A DNA stretch of 64,000 nt from Domibacillus mangrovi (GTDB taxonomy: Bacteria; Bacillota; Bacilli; Bacillales; Domibacillaceae): positions 186,001 through 250,000 of the forward strand of contig NZ_MRWQ01000005.1 in assembly GCF_001906925.1 (NCBI RefSeq), given 5' to 3'. Positions 1 to 9,511 of the stretch are shown one piece after another. Position 1 is the stretch's first letter; the number at the start of each line of letters is the position of its first letter. Position numbers and translations under genes: made by a program. The notes under the pieces are model-generated. The model searched no databases. It saw only the letters and a program-made list of their open reading frames with translations, and was not told the origin of the DNA.

Positions 1-80
1 ACCGTGTGGACAGAGCTGTTCTTTTCTATTTGCAAATAAGCAAAATAAGAATGTGTATAATTATTGAAAGGTTTTGACAT
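1..80 (-). CDS. xerC: Site-specific tyrosine recombinase XerC/CodV, N-terminal fragment
   Basis: An ATG at 80 opens a frame that runs off the left edge of the window (26 codons). It follows a good ribosome binding site (GAGGTGAG, 6-8 bases upstream). The visible residues include FAYLQIEKNSSVHT, which fits the N-terminal SAM-like core-binding domain of XerC/XerD recombinases (compare the F-x-x-x-L-Q-I-E-K-x-x-S-x-H-T pattern). The Bacillus gene order trmFO-xerC(codV)-clpQ supports the assignment. XerC acts with XerD at dif to resolve chromosome dimers. The catalytic domain lies outside the window, so intactness cannot be judged. Confidence 0.8.
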   Translation of the reverse strand, partial: MSKPFNNYTHSYFAYLQIEKNSSVHT

Positions 81-94
81 TTTCTCACCTCAGA

Positions 95-131
95 AAGGGC
101 TACTAAATAATATCATACGTAAGTAGCCCTT
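95..131 (-). terminator. Stem-loop between trmFO and xerC
   Basis: A 10-bp perfect inverted repeat (AAGGGCTACT / AGTAGCCCTT) with a 17-base loop lies between the trmFO stop and the xerC ribosome binding site. It is followed on the minus strand only by CTTTCTG, so the U-tract is poor. It may be a weak terminator, an attenuator or an RNA-processing hairpin in a trmFO-xerC transcript. Confidence 0.5.
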
Positions 132-141
132 GCAAGAAAGT

Positions 142-1455
142 TTACATAGTCTGTAAATTTTTCGAAAAAGTTTGAATTGTTTCTAAAGCTCGCTCAGCGA
201 GCGCCTCATATCGTTCTTTCTTCCCTTTTATTTTCACTGGAAGTGGAGGGAATAAACCAAAGTTTGCATTCATCGGCTGAAAATGATCGGCAGCCGCATT
301 TGTAATGTAATGAGCCATGCCCCCGATTGCTGTTTCAACAGGTGCTGTAACCGGTTCTTGTCCATTTGCAAGCCGTGCCGCATTTATACCTGCCATCAAA
401 CCACTTGCCGCGGACTCAACATAACCTTCTACACCGGTCATCTGGCCGGCAAAAAATAAGTTTGGACGATCTTTCAACTGATAGGTTGATAATAACGCTT
501 TTGGTGAATTAATAAATGTATTGCGATGCATCACACCGTAACGGACGATTTCAACATTTTCAAGCCCTGGAATAAGTTGAAGCACTTCCTTTTGTGGACC
601 CCATTTTAAATGTGTTTGGAAGCCAACAATGTTATAAAGCGTACCTGCCGCGTTATCCTGGCGAAGCTGAACAACTGCATATGGGCGTTTTCCAGTGCGT
701 GGATCTTCAAGTCCAACAGGCTTCATTGGACCGAAAAGCATTGTCTTTTTCCCTCGATTTGCCATTACTTCAATTGGCATACATCCTTCAAAGAAAATTT
801 CTTTTTCAAATTCTTTTAGGGGTACGGTTTCAGCTGCGATTAACGCTTCATAAAAACGGTCAAACTCTTCTTCATTCATCGGACAATTTAAATAGGCCGC
901 TTCACCTTTATCATATCTTGATTTCAAATAGACAATGTCCATGTTAATACTATCTTTTTCCAAAATGGGCGCAGCTGCATCATAAAAATACAAATAGTCT
1001 TCGCCTGTTAACACCTGAATTTTTTCAGCTAAACCGCTTGTTGTAAGAGGTCCTGTTGCAATAACCGTAATGCCTTCTGGGATGTCCGTTACTTCTTCAT
1101 TGATCACTGTTACATTCGGATGATTTTTTACCCGCTCTGTCACGTGCCCAGCAAATTCATGACGATCTACTGCAAGCGCCCCGCCTGCTGGAACCGCACA
1201 TGCGTCAGCTGAACTGATAATGACTGAGTTCAGTTTGCGCATTTCTTCTTTTAACACACCCACGGCATTCGTCAAACCATTTGAACGCAGCGAGTTACTG
1301 CATACAAGCTCTGCAAATTGATCTGTATGATGAGCTGGTGTTTGCTTCACTGGACGCATTTCATATAAGTGGACATGCAATCCGCGCTCTGCAATTTGAA
1401 ATGCTGCTTCACTGCCAGCTAAGCCCGCGCCGATTACATTAATTGTTTGGGTCAT
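142..1455 (-). CDS. trmFO: Methylenetetrahydrofolate-tRNA-(uracil-5)-methyltransferase TrmFO
   Basis: TrmFO is the FAD- and folate-dependent enzyme that makes m5U54 in the T-loop of tRNA in most Gram-positive bacteria (formerly Gid). The 437-residue protein is full length for the family. It starts with the dinucleotide-binding Rossmann motif [10 protein letters not shown] (residues 9-18), followed by a conserved [17 protein letters not shown] region near residue 57. A second conserved stretch, [17 protein letters not shown], lies near residue 335. The ATG at 1455 is preceded by GGAGGAAACAAAC. It sits downstream of topA but behind a strong terminator, so it is probably transcribed from its own promoter in the 100-bp gap, which contains a 12-bp palindrome at 1484-1495. 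Confidence 0.96.
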   Translation of the reverse strand: MTQTINVIGAGLAGSEAAFQIAERGLHVHLYEMRPVKQTPAHHTDQFAELVCSNSLRSNGLTNAVGVLKEEMRKLNSVIISSADACAVPAGGALAVDRHEFAGHVTERVKNHPNVTVINEEVTDIPEGITVIATGPLTTSGLAEKIQVLTGEDYLYFYDAAAPILEKDSINMDIVYLKSRYDKGEAAYLNCPMNEEEFDRFYEALIAAETVPLKEFEKEIFFEGCMPIEVMANRGKKTMLFGPMKPVGLEDPRTGKRPYAVVQLRQDNAAGTLYNIVGFQTHLKWGPQKEVLQLIPGLENVEIVRYGVMHRNTFINSPKALLSTYQLKDRPNLFFAGQMTGVEGYVESAASGLMAGINAARLANGQEPVTAPVETAIGGMAHYITNAAADHFQPMNANFGLFPPLPVKIKGKKERYEALAERALETIQTFSKNLQTM

Positions 1456-1559
1456 GTTTGTTTCCTCCTGCTGTTACTATTAAAGGTACGTACCTATGCG
1501 CCCTTTATGCATTTTACACTACTCGTATTAAGAAAAAAAGAAAAATGTTTTATTTAACT

Positions 1560-1601
1560 AAAAGAACTGTCTGACTCATAACTGATTCAGACAGTTCTTT
1601 T
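1560..1601 (-). terminator. Rho-independent terminator of topA
   Basis: A 15-bp perfect stem (AAAAGAACTGTCTGA paired with TCAGACAGTTCTTTT) begins a few bases after the topA stop codon. It is followed on the minus strand by a T-rich run. The A/T ends of the stem make it potentially active in both directions. Confidence 0.85.
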
Positions 1602-1606
1602 ACAGT

Positions 1607-3685
1607 CTATGACTGAGGCTGTTCTTTATAATCACATTCTGTACATTGAATTTGGATACCTTTTTTCAGCTTTTTCTCGACAAGCAGTTTACTGCATTTT
1701 GGACATGGCCGTTCAATCGGTTTATCCCATGACAGAAAATCACATTCAGGGAACTGATCACATCCGTAAAAAATACGGCGCTTTTTACTTTTCCTTTCTA
1801 TTATATTACCTTCCAAACATTTCGGACATTTCACACCGATTTCTTTCACGATCGCTTTTGTATTCCGGCATTCCGGAAAATTACTGCACGCCATAAACTT
1901 TCCATAACGGCCCATTTTAAACACCATTTCATGACCGCACTTTTCACAGTCTTCACCGGCCGGCTCATCTTTAATTTCAATTTGTTCCATCTCTTTTTCT
2001 GCTTTTTCAAGATGGCCTTCAAAACCTTTATAAAATTCGTCTATGACCGCAACCCATTCTTTCACACCATCTTCTACGTTATCAAGATCTCGTTCCATTT
2101 TCACCGTGAATTCAACATCAATAATGTCTGCAAAAAACTCAACCATTAGCTCATGGACAATGCCCCCGAGTTCTGTCGGTACGAAGCGTTTGTTATCTAG
2201 CGCCACATAGCCGCGCTTCTGAATCGTATCTAGTGTCGGTGCAAATGTGGAAGGACGGCCTATGCCGAGCTCTTCGAGCGTTTTAACGAGCCGAGCTTCG
2301 GTGTATCGCGGCGGCGGCTGTGTAAAATGTTGCTTAGGATCAATCTCACCTGACTTTACACCGTCGCCTTCTTCCAGATTGGGAAGATAGTTTTCTTTTT
2401 CTTCTTTCGCATCATCTGAGCCTTCTACATATACTTTCATAAAACCTTGGAATTTCACCTTTGAACCGGTTGCCCGGAACATTACATCACCGTTTACAAT
2501 ATCGGCACTTACTGTATCCATCACGGCCGCCGCCATTTGACTGGCCACAAATCGTTCCCAGATTAATTTGTAAAGTCGCAGCTGATCACGCGATAAAAAT
2601 TCTTTCAGCTTAGATGGCTCGCGAAGCATGCTTGTAGGTCTAATTGCTTCATGTGCATCCTGCGCATTTGGCTTTTTTGCTTCTATTTTCTGTCCCAGCT
2701 CTTTCACATATTCGTTTCCGTATTGAGACACAATATAAGCATGACTTTCCGCCTGTGCTACTTCTGATACACGCGTTGAATCTGTTCTCATATACGTAAT
2801 TAATCCGACCGTACCTTCTTTGCCGAGATCAATTCCTTCATATAATTGCTGGGCAAGCATCATCGTTTTCTTCGCACGGAAGTTTAATTTACGAGCGGCT
2901 TCCTGCTGAAGAGAAGATGTTATAAACGGCGAAGCAGGGTTACGGCGGCGTTCTTTTTTCGTTACAGATGTAATGTCAAAGTCATTTCCTTGAATGGCTG
3001 AAAGCACATTTTTCATGTCTTCTTCCGAAGTTAGTTTCGTTTTTTTTCCATTCATTCCGTAAAACGATGCCTGGAATGTATCAGTACCTTTTATAAATTG
3101 TGCTTCAATTGTCCAGTATTCTTCTGGAATAAATGCTTTTATCTCATTTTCCCGATCAATGATCAGTCGGAGCGCAACAGATTGTACACGGCCGGCGCTC
3201 AAACCTTTTTTCACCTTTTTCCAGAGAAGCGGGCTAATGTTATAGCCGACAAGCCGGTCTAAAATACGGCGCGCTTGCTGTGCATCAACAAGATCCATAT
3301 TAATCGGACGCGGATGCTTAAATGATTCTTTAATGGCATCTTTCGTAATTTCATTAAACACAACCCGGCAATCTGATGACGTCTCGATATTCAGTGAATG
3401 CGCTAGATGCCATGCAATTGCTTCCCCTTCGCGATCCGGGTCAGCTGCCAGATAAATTTTTTTCGCTTTTTTAGCGGCGGTTTTCAATTCTTTTAGCACA
3501 GGACCTTTCCCGCGAATGGTAATGTATTTTGGCTCGTAGTTATTGTCCCTATCGACACCCATCTGACTTTTCGGCAAATCGCGAACGTGCCCCATAGATG
3601 CCCGAACTTTGTAATTCTTCCCGAGATAGCGCTCAATTGTCTTCGCTTTCGCCGGGGATTCTACTATTACTAAATAATCCGACAT
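1607..3685 (-). CDS. topA: DNA topoisomerase I (type IA)
   Basis: This enzyme relaxes negative supercoils through a 5'-phosphotyrosine intermediate. The 692-residue length matches the Bacillus enzyme (about 691). The Toprim domain is at the N-terminus ([19 protein letters not shown] at residues 4-22; DPDREGEA near residue 83). The catalytic tyrosine is in [10 protein letters not shown] near residue 298. Three C-terminal zinc-finger-like modules follow: CEKC...CSNFPEC, CPKC...CDQFPEC and CPKC...CTEC, roughly residues 578-685. The ATG at 3685 follows GGGGGAGG. The gene lies between dprA and trmFO as in B. subtilis. Confidence 0.97.
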   Translation of the reverse strand: MSDYLVIVESPAKAKTIERYLGKNYKVRASMGHVRDLPKSQMGVDRDNNYEPKYITIRGKGPVLKELKTAAKKAKKIYLAADPDREGEAIAWHLAHSLNIETSSDCRVVFNEITKDAIKESFKHPRPINMDLVDAQQARRILDRLVGYNISPLLWKKVKKGLSAGRVQSVALRLIIDRENEIKAFIPEEYWTIEAQFIKGTDTFQASFYGMNGKKTKLTSEEDMKNVLSAIQGNDFDITSVTKKERRRNPASPFITSSLQQEAARKLNFRAKKTMMLAQQLYEGIDLGKEGTVGLITYMRTDSTRVSEVAQAESHAYIVSQYGNEYVKELGQKIEAKKPNAQDAHEAIRPTSMLREPSKLKEFLSRDQLRLYKLIWERFVASQMAAAVMDTVSADIVNGDVMFRATGSKVKFQGFMKVYVEGSDDAKEEKENYLPNLEEGDGVKSGEIDPKQHFTQPPPRYTEARLVKTLEELGIGRPSTFAPTLDTIQKRGYVALDNKRFVPTELGGIVHELMVEFFADIIDVEFTVKMERDLDNVEDGVKEWVAVIDEFYKGFEGHLEKAEKEMEQIEIKDEPAGEDCEKCGHEMVFKMGRYGKFMACSNFPECRNTKAIVKEIGVKCPKCLEGNIIERKSKKRRIFYGCDQFPECDFLSWDKPIERPCPKCSKLLVEKKLKKGIQIQCTECDYKEQPQS

Positions 3686-3729
3686 AAGATAAAACCTCCC
3701 CCGAGAGGTGAAATGAATAATTAGACATA

Positions 3730-3758
3730 TTATTATGCGTACAGTCTATGTTTGTCAA
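3730..3758 (-). promoter_or_regulatory. Probable sigma-A promoter of topA
   Basis: A perfect -35 box TTGACA (3753-3758, complement) lies 45-75 bases upstream of the topA start. The -10 is less clear: AT-rich CATAATAATATG follows at 16-19 bases, with TAATAA at 17-bp spacing. The gap 3686-3906 holds no other recognisable feature. Confidence 0.5.
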
Positions 3759-3906
3759 ACGATTATTGTTTGTGTCATTCATTTTCAAGCTCTCTATGTT
3801 GCAAAACAAACCATGTTTCGTAAAAATCATTCTGTTGCAAAATCTATATGATATTAGCAGGAATTGCAACTATTTTTATACAAAGATGCTATGATTTTTT
3901 AAATTG

Positions 3907-4776
3907 TTAATCGAATTCTGTATAAATATCTGCTGCTGTATGGACGATTTTTGCACCGTCCCCAATAAGTTCGTGAACACCTTCAGACAAGGGATTTGTA
4001 ATCGGCCCTGGCACGGCAAACACGTCGATTCCCTGCTCCAGTGCATACGATGCAGTGATAAGTGAGCCGCTTTTTTTGGCTGCCTGTACAACGAGCACAC
4101 CTTTAGATAATCCACTGACGATCCTATTTCTTGCTGGAAACTGCCATTTTTCTGGTTTTGTTGTCGGTGCATATTCTGAAACAAGAAGTCCATGTTTAAT
4201 AATTTGCTGAGCAAGACCGACATTTTCACGCGGATAAAAATGATTGAATCCGCCGGCAGTAACAGCGATTGTCTTGCCATTCGAATGTAGTGTCTGCTCA
4301 TGTGCAAACGCATCAATTCCTTTCGCAAGGCCACTGACTACCGTTATATTTTTTTCAACGAGTGGCGGGATGAGCAGCTTCAGTGCTTCTTTTCCATATT
4401 GGGTACCCTGACGGGAACCAACAATAGCCAGCTTTTCCCCCTTCAATAAAGTCAAATTTCCTCTTGCAAATAACGCCCAGGGCGGTTGTGGCAATGTTTT
4501 TAATGAGTCCGGGTAACGTTCATCATAGATCGGGATAAAATGTGTATTGAAACGGGCGAGTGATGATAATATGTGCTCGAAAGAGAGTGAATGAAGTTGC
4601 TGTAAAATGGAGGTGGACTGAAGTTCAGAGCGGCCGGTGAAATAGGAAAATTGAGAAGGTGTAATTTTAGGCAAAAGCGTTAAATCCGGATCATTTTTAA
4701 ATAAATTAAAAAAATCTTTCCATCCAGGTCCTTTGCAATAGTGGAACAGCAGCAGATTTTTCGTTGTGTCGTTCAT
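3907..4776 (-). CDS. dprA: DNA-processing protein DprA
   Basis: DprA (Smf) binds incoming single-stranded DNA and loads RecA during natural transformation. The protein has 289 residues against about 297 in B. subtilis. The Rossmann-like DprA domain is visible: GSRQGTQYGKEAL from residue 120, SGLAKGIDAFAHEQTL near 145, a FPARNRIVSGLS stretch near 214, and SGSLITASYALEQGIDVFAVPG near 237. The ATG is preceded by AAAAAGGAGGAA. It lies between sucD and topA as in B. subtilis. Its presence says that the transformation machinery is at least partly retained; it does not prove competence. Confidence 0.94.
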   Translation of the reverse strand: MNDTTKNLLLFHYCKGPGWKDFFNLFKNDPDLTLLPKITPSQFSYFTGRSELQSTSILQQLHSLSFEHILSSLARFNTHFIPIYDERYPDSLKTLPQPPWALFARGNLTLLKGEKLAIVGSRQGTQYGKEALKLLIPPLVEKNITVVSGLAKGIDAFAHEQTLHSNGKTIAVTAGGFNHFYPRENVGLAQQIIKHGLLVSEYAPTTKPEKWQFPARNRIVSGLSKGVLVVQAAKKSGSLITASYALEQGIDVFAVPGPITNPLSEGVHELIGDGAKIVHTAADIYTEFD

Positions 4777-4809
4777 ACTTATTCCTCCTTTTTAACCATA
4801 GCAAAATAA

Positions 4810-4834
4810 GGTACCTGTACAAAAGACAGGTACC
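4810..4834 (-). terminator. Terminator of sucCD
   Basis: The 9-bp perfect stem GGTACCTGT / ACAGGTACC with a 7-base loop is followed on the minus strand by TTATTTT. It lies 11 bases after the sucD stop and before the dprA ribosome binding site, so dprA may rely on its own weak promoter or on readthrough. Confidence 0.75.
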
Positions 4835-4845
4835 CATTTGGCATT

Positions 4846-5748
4846 TTAGTGTGTTTTGCACTCAGCTAAAAGGCCTTTTTCTTCCAAAACTTTAATAAGC
4901 GTTTCGCCCATAACAGATGGCGTTTCCGCTACTTGAATACCGCATTCGTTCATTACACGGATTTTTTCATCCGCAGTCCCTTTACCACCTGAAATGATGG
5001 CTCCAGCATGGCCCATGCGTTTTCCAGGAGGAGCTGTACGTCCGCCGATGAAGCCGACAACCGGTTTTGTCATGTTCGCTTTTACCCACTCAGCCGCTTC
5101 TTCTTCTGCTGTACCGCCGATTTCGCCGATCATGATCACTGCTTTTGTTTCAGGATCTTCATTGAATGCTTTTAATACATCAATGAAGTCTGTACCATTT
5201 ACCGGATCTCCACCGATACCGACAGCTGTTGACTGGCCAATGCCGGCCTGTGTCAATTGATGAACCGCTTCATACGTCAATGTGCCGGAACGTGAAACAA
5301 CGCCGACATGACCTTTTGTATGGATGTAGCCTGGCATAATGCCGATTTTGCACTCATCCGGTGTAATAACGCCCGGACAGTTCGGTCCTACGAGACGTGT
5401 TTTTTTGCCTTGCATGTAACGCTTTACTTTGACCATATCCAATACTGGAATGTGCTCTGTAATACAGATAGCTAGGTCAAGGTCTGCATCAACAGCTTCC
5501 AAAATCGCATCTGCTGCGAATGGAGCTGGTACATAAATAACAGATGCGTTTGCTCCTGTTTCTTTTACTGCTTCAGCAAGCGTATTAAATACTGGGACGC
5601 CTTCTACTTCCGTACCGCCTTTACCTGGCGTTACACCGCCGACGATTTTCGTGCCGTATTCGAGCATTTGCTTCGTATGGAAAAGGGCAGTCGAACCCGT
5701 AATACCTTGAACGATAACTTTCGTATCTTTGTTAATAAATACACTCAT
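4846..5748 (-). CDS. sucD: Succinyl-CoA ligase, alpha subunit
   Basis: SucD carries the CoA-binding and phosphohistidine parts of succinyl-CoA synthetase (succinyl-CoA + ADP + Pi to succinate + ATP + CoA) in the TCA cycle. The protein has 300 residues, the normal length. It shows the N-terminal CoA-binding fold ([18 protein letters not shown] from residue 12), a GPNCPG motif near 122, and the phosphorylated-histidine motif [12 protein letters not shown] near residue 245. It follows sucC by 34 bases and forms a two-gene operon with it. Confidence 0.97.
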   Translation of the reverse strand: MSVFINKDTKVIVQGITGSTALFHTKQMLEYGTKIVGGVTPGKGGTEVEGVPVFNTLAEAVKETGANASVIYVPAPFAADAILEAVDADLDLAICITEHIPVLDMVKVKRYMQGKKTRLVGPNCPGVITPDECKIGIMPGYIHTKGHVGVVSRSGTLTYEAVHQLTQAGIGQSTAVGIGGDPVNGTDFIDVLKAFNEDPETKAVIMIGEIGGTAEEEAAEWVKANMTKPVVGFIGGRTAPPGKRMGHAGAIISGGKGTADEKIRVMNECGIQVAETPSVMGETLIKVLEEKGLLAECKTH

Positions 5749-5782
5749 GCCTGTACCTGCCTTTCTATTGTCAACATCATTA

Positions 5783-6943
5783 TTATTTTACGAGACTAAC
5801 GATTTTTTGCGCGCCATCAGCCATTGAATCTGCCGAAACGATGTCAAGACCAGATTGATTCAAAATTTCTTTACCTGCATCGACATTTGTTCCTTCAAGA
5901 CGGACAACGAGCGGTACAGACAGGCTGACCTGTTTCGCTGCTTCAACAACGCCTGTTGCGATGATGTCACATTTCATAATTCCACCGAAAATGTTAACAA
6001 AAATCCCTTTCACATTTGCATCAGAAAGGATAATTTTGAATGCCTCGGTTACTTTTTCAGCCGTCGCGCCGCCTCCAACATCAAGGAAGTTGGCCGGGTC
6101 GCCACTGTAATGTTTAATAATATCCATTGTCGCCATCGCAAGACCCGCTCCATTTACCATACAGCCGATGTTTCCACCAAGTGAAATGTAGCTTAAGTCA
6201 TATTTTGATGCTTCAATTTCTTTTTTATCTTCTTCATCAAGATCGCGGTACGCTAAAATGTCTTTATGGCGGTAAAGCGCATTTGCATCGAAGTTCAATT
6301 TTGCGTCAAGCGCCATAACTTTGCCGTCACCAGTTACAACAAGTGGATTAATTTCTGCAATAGAGCAGTCTTTTTCAACAAATGCTGTATAGAGACTCAT
6401 CATGAATTTAACAGCCTGTCCGACAAGCTCTTTCGGGATGTTAATGTTAAATGCTACACGGCGTGCCTGAAACGGGCTAAGGCCGATAACCGGATCAATA
6501 TACTCTTTAAAGATTTTTTCCGGTGTTGCTTCTGCCACTTCCTCAATTTCTGTTCCGCCTTCTTCAGATGCCATTAAGACAACCTGTGACGTCGCACGAT
6601 CCAAAACAAGACCGATGTAATATTCTTTCTTAATATCACATCCTTCTTCAATAAGAAGGCGTTTTACTTCTTTACCTTCAGGGCCTGTCTGGTGTGTGAT
6701 AAGTGTTTTCCCAAGGATTTCCTCTGCATATGTACGCACTTCATCCAGATTTTTTGCGACTTTCACGCCGCCCGCTTTTCCACGCCCGCCTGCATGAATC
6801 TGTGCTTTAACAACGTTTACCGCTGTGCCTAATTCTTTTGCCGCTTCAACCGCTTCCTCAACGGAAAATGCAACCTTCCCATTTGGTACAGCAACGCCGT
6901 AACTTCTGAGAACTTCTTTACCCTGATACTCATGAATATTCAT
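5783..6943 (-). CDS. sucC: Succinyl-CoA ligase, beta subunit
   Basis: SucC is the ATP-grasp nucleotide-binding subunit of succinyl-CoA synthetase. From the ATG at 6943 (after ATAGGAGGCTGGATA) the protein is 386 residues, matching the family (about 385). Features: [17 protein letters not shown] start, [16 protein letters not shown] near residue 46, INPLVVT near 198 and [10 protein letters not shown] near 325. An upstream in-frame start at 7003 would overlap the -10 box of the promoter and lacks a ribosome binding site, so I rejected it. Confidence 0.97.
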   Translation of the reverse strand: MNIHEYQGKEVLRSYGVAVPNGKVAFSVEEAVEAAKELGTAVNVVKAQIHAGGRGKAGGVKVAKNLDEVRTYAEEILGKTLITHQTGPEGKEVKRLLIEEGCDIKKEYYIGLVLDRATSQVVLMASEEGGTEIEEVAEATPEKIFKEYIDPVIGLSPFQARRVAFNINIPKELVGQAVKFMMSLYTAFVEKDCSIAEINPLVVTGDGKVMALDAKLNFDANALYRHKDILAYRDLDEEDKKEIEASKYDLSYISLGGNIGCMVNGAGLAMATMDIIKHYSGDPANFLDVGGGATAEKVTEAFKIILSDANVKGIFVNIFGGIMKCDIIATGVVEAAKQVSLSVPLVVRLEGTNVDAGKEILNQSGLDIVSADSMADGAQKIVSLVK

Positions 6944-7001
6944 TATCCAGCCTCCTATCGATCTCAAAACATAGTGTGCAAACAAAACAGACTGCGATTT
7001 C

Positions 7002-7030
7002 ATTGTAGTTAAAAAATGATATTATGTCTA
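7002..7030 (-). promoter_or_regulatory. Sigma-A promoter of sucCD
   Basis: TAGACA (7025-7030) and TACAAT (7002-7007) are separated by exactly 17 bases on the minus strand. This places transcription start about 50 bases upstream of the sucC start codon. The site lies just downstream of ylqH. Confidence 0.7.
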
Positions 7031-7096
7031 GTTTTTGAACAAAAAAAAACGGTCTCTTTTTCACGAACGCACCAATTTTACAAAATACGTATAATA

Positions 7097-7369
7097 TTAT
7101 TCGTCAAAACGCCTGTCAAGCTGATAGATGAATGCAAATACTTCGGCAACTGCCTGATACAAATCTTCCGGGATCGCTTCATTTATCTCAAGCTGACCGA
7201 GTAGTTCAATGAGTCCAGGATCTTCTTGAACTGGAATATTATTTTCTTTCGCTGTTTCAATAATTTTTTCAGCAATTAGTCCTTTTCCTTTTGCTTTGAC
7301 AGTCGGTGCTTTAACTGTATCAGGGTTGTAGGAGAGCGCAGCTGCCTGTTTACGGTTAGCCGGTTTCAT
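7097..7369 (-). CDS. ylqH: FlhB C-terminal-domain-like protein (YlqH/FhlB family)
   Basis: A 90-residue protein that matches only the cytoplasmic C-terminal domain of the flagellar export protein FlhB. Visible features are AALSYNPDTVKAPTVKAKGKG at the start and IPEDLYQAVAEVFAFIYQL at the end. The homology begins just after the place where full FlhB has its NPTH autocleavage site, so neither the cleavage site nor the four membrane segments are present. It overlaps ylqG by 4 bases (ATGA), implying translational coupling. The role is not established; an export-apparatus accessory or substrate-switch partner is an inference from the FlhB likeness. Confidence 0.85.
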   Translation of the reverse strand: MKPANRKQAAALSYNPDTVKAPTVKAKGKGLIAEKIIETAKENNIPVQEDPGLIELLGQLEINEAIPEDLYQAVAEVFAFIYQLDRRFDE

Positions 7370-9231
7370 ATACGTATGTCCACCCCCAAATATTCTTCAT
7401 CGTCCATAACATGAGCCAGCGGCTGTTTCATTCCGCGGCTGTACGATACTTCTTCAGACGGCTGTTTAAATTGAACACCGGACAACCGATATCCATGTTC
7501 TTCAAGTGCTTCTTTTAGACGATCCATCGTATTTATGCTCATTTGTTTTAACGAAGACGGAGCGGCGTCCGCAACAATGTTTAAATGAATGATTCGGTTT
7601 TGCACCTGCATATCGATGACTGTATTTTTCAGATTAGGCATATCCACATAAAATAATACGCGGCAATAATCAGCATCAATTTTTCCATTTGACTTCTTTT
7701 TACCGCTCCATTTAATCGTGACATCTCCTTGAAAAGCAGCAAATTGAAGGGGCACTTGCATAACGAGCTGCTGGATGGGGCCAGATTCTACTGATAAAAT
7801 ATGCTGTGCATTCAAGCGGCCGACGATTTGCTCGGCTGCTTCACGAATCGGTGCTGGTATCGTTTCTGTCATGAGCTTCAGGAGTTCCTGCTTTACATTT
7901 TGCTGCATCGCTTCCGGCTGATTTTTAGACGTCATAATTGCTTCGTGATCAATACCAAGCAGTTGAAAAGCATCTCTCAATGCTATTGCCACGTCTTTTC
8001 CACTAACGTGTGCCGGCACTTGCTGTTCTTCAAATAACCATGCATCCGTGCCAAGCAGTAGCCCCAGTCGCACCGCTGCTTGCTCAGGTACTGTCACTGC
8101 AACGGAAGAAGCGAGTTGAAATAAGGAGGCAACTTGTCTGTTTGCAGCAGGCACACCTTTCGTCAACTGATCGGTCAATTTCGTTACTTGCTGCATAAAA
8201 GCGGCTCTGTCTGGATGATTTGCCGGAACAGACTGGAACACAGCTTTTTTAAATGACGTAATTGTCTCCATGGTTACCGGCTTGCCTGCCAGCTGAACAA
8301 GCATTTCTTTCATCATTTGTACTGACTGAACAGATGGATTATTCGTTGTTTCGCTATTTTTCACTGCAACTGGCTGTTCCCCTATATTAGCAGCTACAAT
8401 GGAGACCGGCGATTTGTTTGTTGTCAAATTGTTTTTCACAATAGAGGCTAGCTGTTCTGGCACATCACCAGATGAAGTCGGCATGTTCAATGCTTGTTTC
8501 AGCATTTGAACAACTGACACTTTTTCAGATAGACTGCCAGTTGAAAGAGCTGCCGCTAGATAAACTGCTTTTGCATTTAACAACGGGCTAGCTGCTGTTT
8601 TTCCTGATGAAGATGGTTCTCCAAGCAACCGATTAAGCGCATTCGTTGCTTCAGGCACCTTCCCGAGTTTCACAAGCGCATGTTGAAGTGCTACTAACTT
8701 GCCAGTCAATGATTCAGTTGTACGAGCTGACACGAGTGCCTGAAATACATTTTCTGTAATCGGTAAATGACGGGTGAACATAAACCGGAGTGCTTCCATT
8801 CCATCTTTAAGACCCGCTTTTGACAGCCAGGCTGAGACAAACTGAATGCTGTCTTTCGAAAGCGGCTGGCCTGTTTCCATCGCAAGCGCAGTGAAAACGA
8901 CGCTTTCTTTCGTGATTGGTATTTGTAACCTTTCAAGCAACGCAGCCGCTTGGTCGGGCGTTCGCTGCATCGGCACATGATCCGACAAGACTTTTAGCTG
9001 CATCGTCCCTTTAAGGGAAGCAACCTGAAAAAAGTAACGCCGCCCCTCTTGAAGCGGCACTTCAAGCTGCGCAGTGATCTTCTGACCGAAGGCCGCTAAC
9101 TCGGCCATTTGTCCTGGCAGTCGTTTCATCACTTTCCCGGCAAAAACTTGTCCCTCGTTTAGCATTTCAATCGGATTATGCCTTAGCTGTACTCTAACTC
9201 CTCTTTGTATTTCCGATTGACCGACCTCCAT
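7366..9231 (-). CDS. ylqG: FliK-like hook-length-control domain protein (YlqG)
   Basis: A long, low-complexity protein of 621 residues from the ATG at 9231 (AGAGG 8 bases upstream; earlier in-frame starts at 9237 and 9240 are too close to it). The central part is rich in A, T, S, Q and K without clear domains. The C-terminal ~120 residues (GDVTIKWSGKK ... YCRVLFYVDMPNLKNTVIDMQVQNR ... LKEALEEHGYRLSGVQF) resemble the FliK C-terminal domain, which contacts FlhB. It is coupled to ylqH, the FlhB-C homologue, so the two probably interact. Function unknown; B. subtilis has the same orphan pair at this locus. It appears longer than the B. subtilis protein. Confidence 0.75.
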   Translation of the reverse strand: MEVGQSEIQRGVRVQLRHNPIEMLNEGQVFAGKVMKRLPGQMAELAAFGQKITAQLEVPLQEGRRYFFQVASLKGTMQLKVLSDHVPMQRTPDQAAALLERLQIPITKESVVFTALAMETGQPLSKDSIQFVSAWLSKAGLKDGMEALRFMFTRHLPITENVFQALVSARTTESLTGKLVALQHALVKLGKVPEATNALNRLLGEPSSSGKTAASPLLNAKAVYLAAALSTGSLSEKVSVVQMLKQALNMPTSSGDVPEQLASIVKNNLTTNKSPVSIVAANIGEQPVAVKNSETTNNPSVQSVQMMKEMLVQLAGKPVTMETITSFKKAVFQSVPANHPDRAAFMQQVTKLTDQLTKGVPAANRQVASLFQLASSVAVTVPEQAAVRLGLLLGTDAWLFEEQQVPAHVSGKDVAIALRDAFQLLGIDHEAIMTSKNQPEAMQQNVKQELLKLMTETIPAPIREAAEQIVGRLNAQHILSVESGPIQQLVMQVPLQFAAFQGDVTIKWSGKKKSNGKIDADYCRVLFYVDMPNLKNTVIDMQVQNRIIHLNIVADAAPSSLKQMSINTMDRLKEALEEHGYRLSGVQFKQPSEEVSYSRGMKQPLAHVMDDEEYLGVDIRI

Positions 9232-9258
9232 GCTCATCACCTCTTCCTATATCATTAT

Positions 9259-9511
9259 CGCAGATTAACGAGCTGTAAGATCCCCACGAAGGATAAGTGG
9301 GGGACAAACTGCCCGTTAAAGCCCAATTGGTTCGGGCCGGCTGAAGCCGGTCACTCACGTATTGCCGCAGGACGCGGCGCTCTTTACCTGAGTTCCTTTT
9401 TATTCAGCGGGGATAGCGGAACGCAGACTAAACCCGTCACGTCCTGTGACAACGTCTGCATGACCCACATCCTGTGGGCCTAATCCCCCGCTGATGGAAG
9501 ATTCACTTTAT
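9259..9511. repeat. Expanded bcr1-like structured repeat, copy A (rnhB-ylqG gap)
   Basis: This element shares both ends with the copy at 42040-42201: CGCAGATTAACG at the left and GATGGAAGATTCACTTTAT at the right. It contains a basal stem TTAACG (9265-9270) / CGTTAA (9314-9319) and an inner stem CCCCAC (9282-9287) / GTGGGG (9297-9302). An extra ~110-bp block, absent from the other copy, holds several hairpins: CCGGCT/AGCCGG, GCCGC-AGGAC-GCGGC (9364-9378), GTCAC-GTCCT-GTGAC (9436-9450) inside GCAGAC/GTCTGC (9423-9459), and CCCAC-ATCCT-GTGGG (9464-9478). CAGCGGGGAT (9405-9414) can close a multibranch loop with ATCCCCCGCTG (9483-9493). The right TTTAT (9507-9511) contains the TAA stop of rnhB. 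Similarity to the B. cereus group bcr1 repeat is from memory. Confidence 0.75.

Noticed and set aside
3633-3869. 78-codon minus-strand ORF upstream of topA
   Set aside because: It overlaps the topA promoter and start; the translation is low-complexity and lacks a ribosome binding site.
3876-4334. 152-codon minus-strand ORF overlapping dprA in another frame
   Set aside because: It lies entirely within dprA plus its 3' flank; dprA has all family motifs, so this frame is accidental.
9205-9483. 92-codon plus-strand ORF inside repeat copy A
   Set aside because: The DNA is explained by hairpin arms and the shorter copy has no equivalent ORF; the reading frame follows from GC-rich stems.
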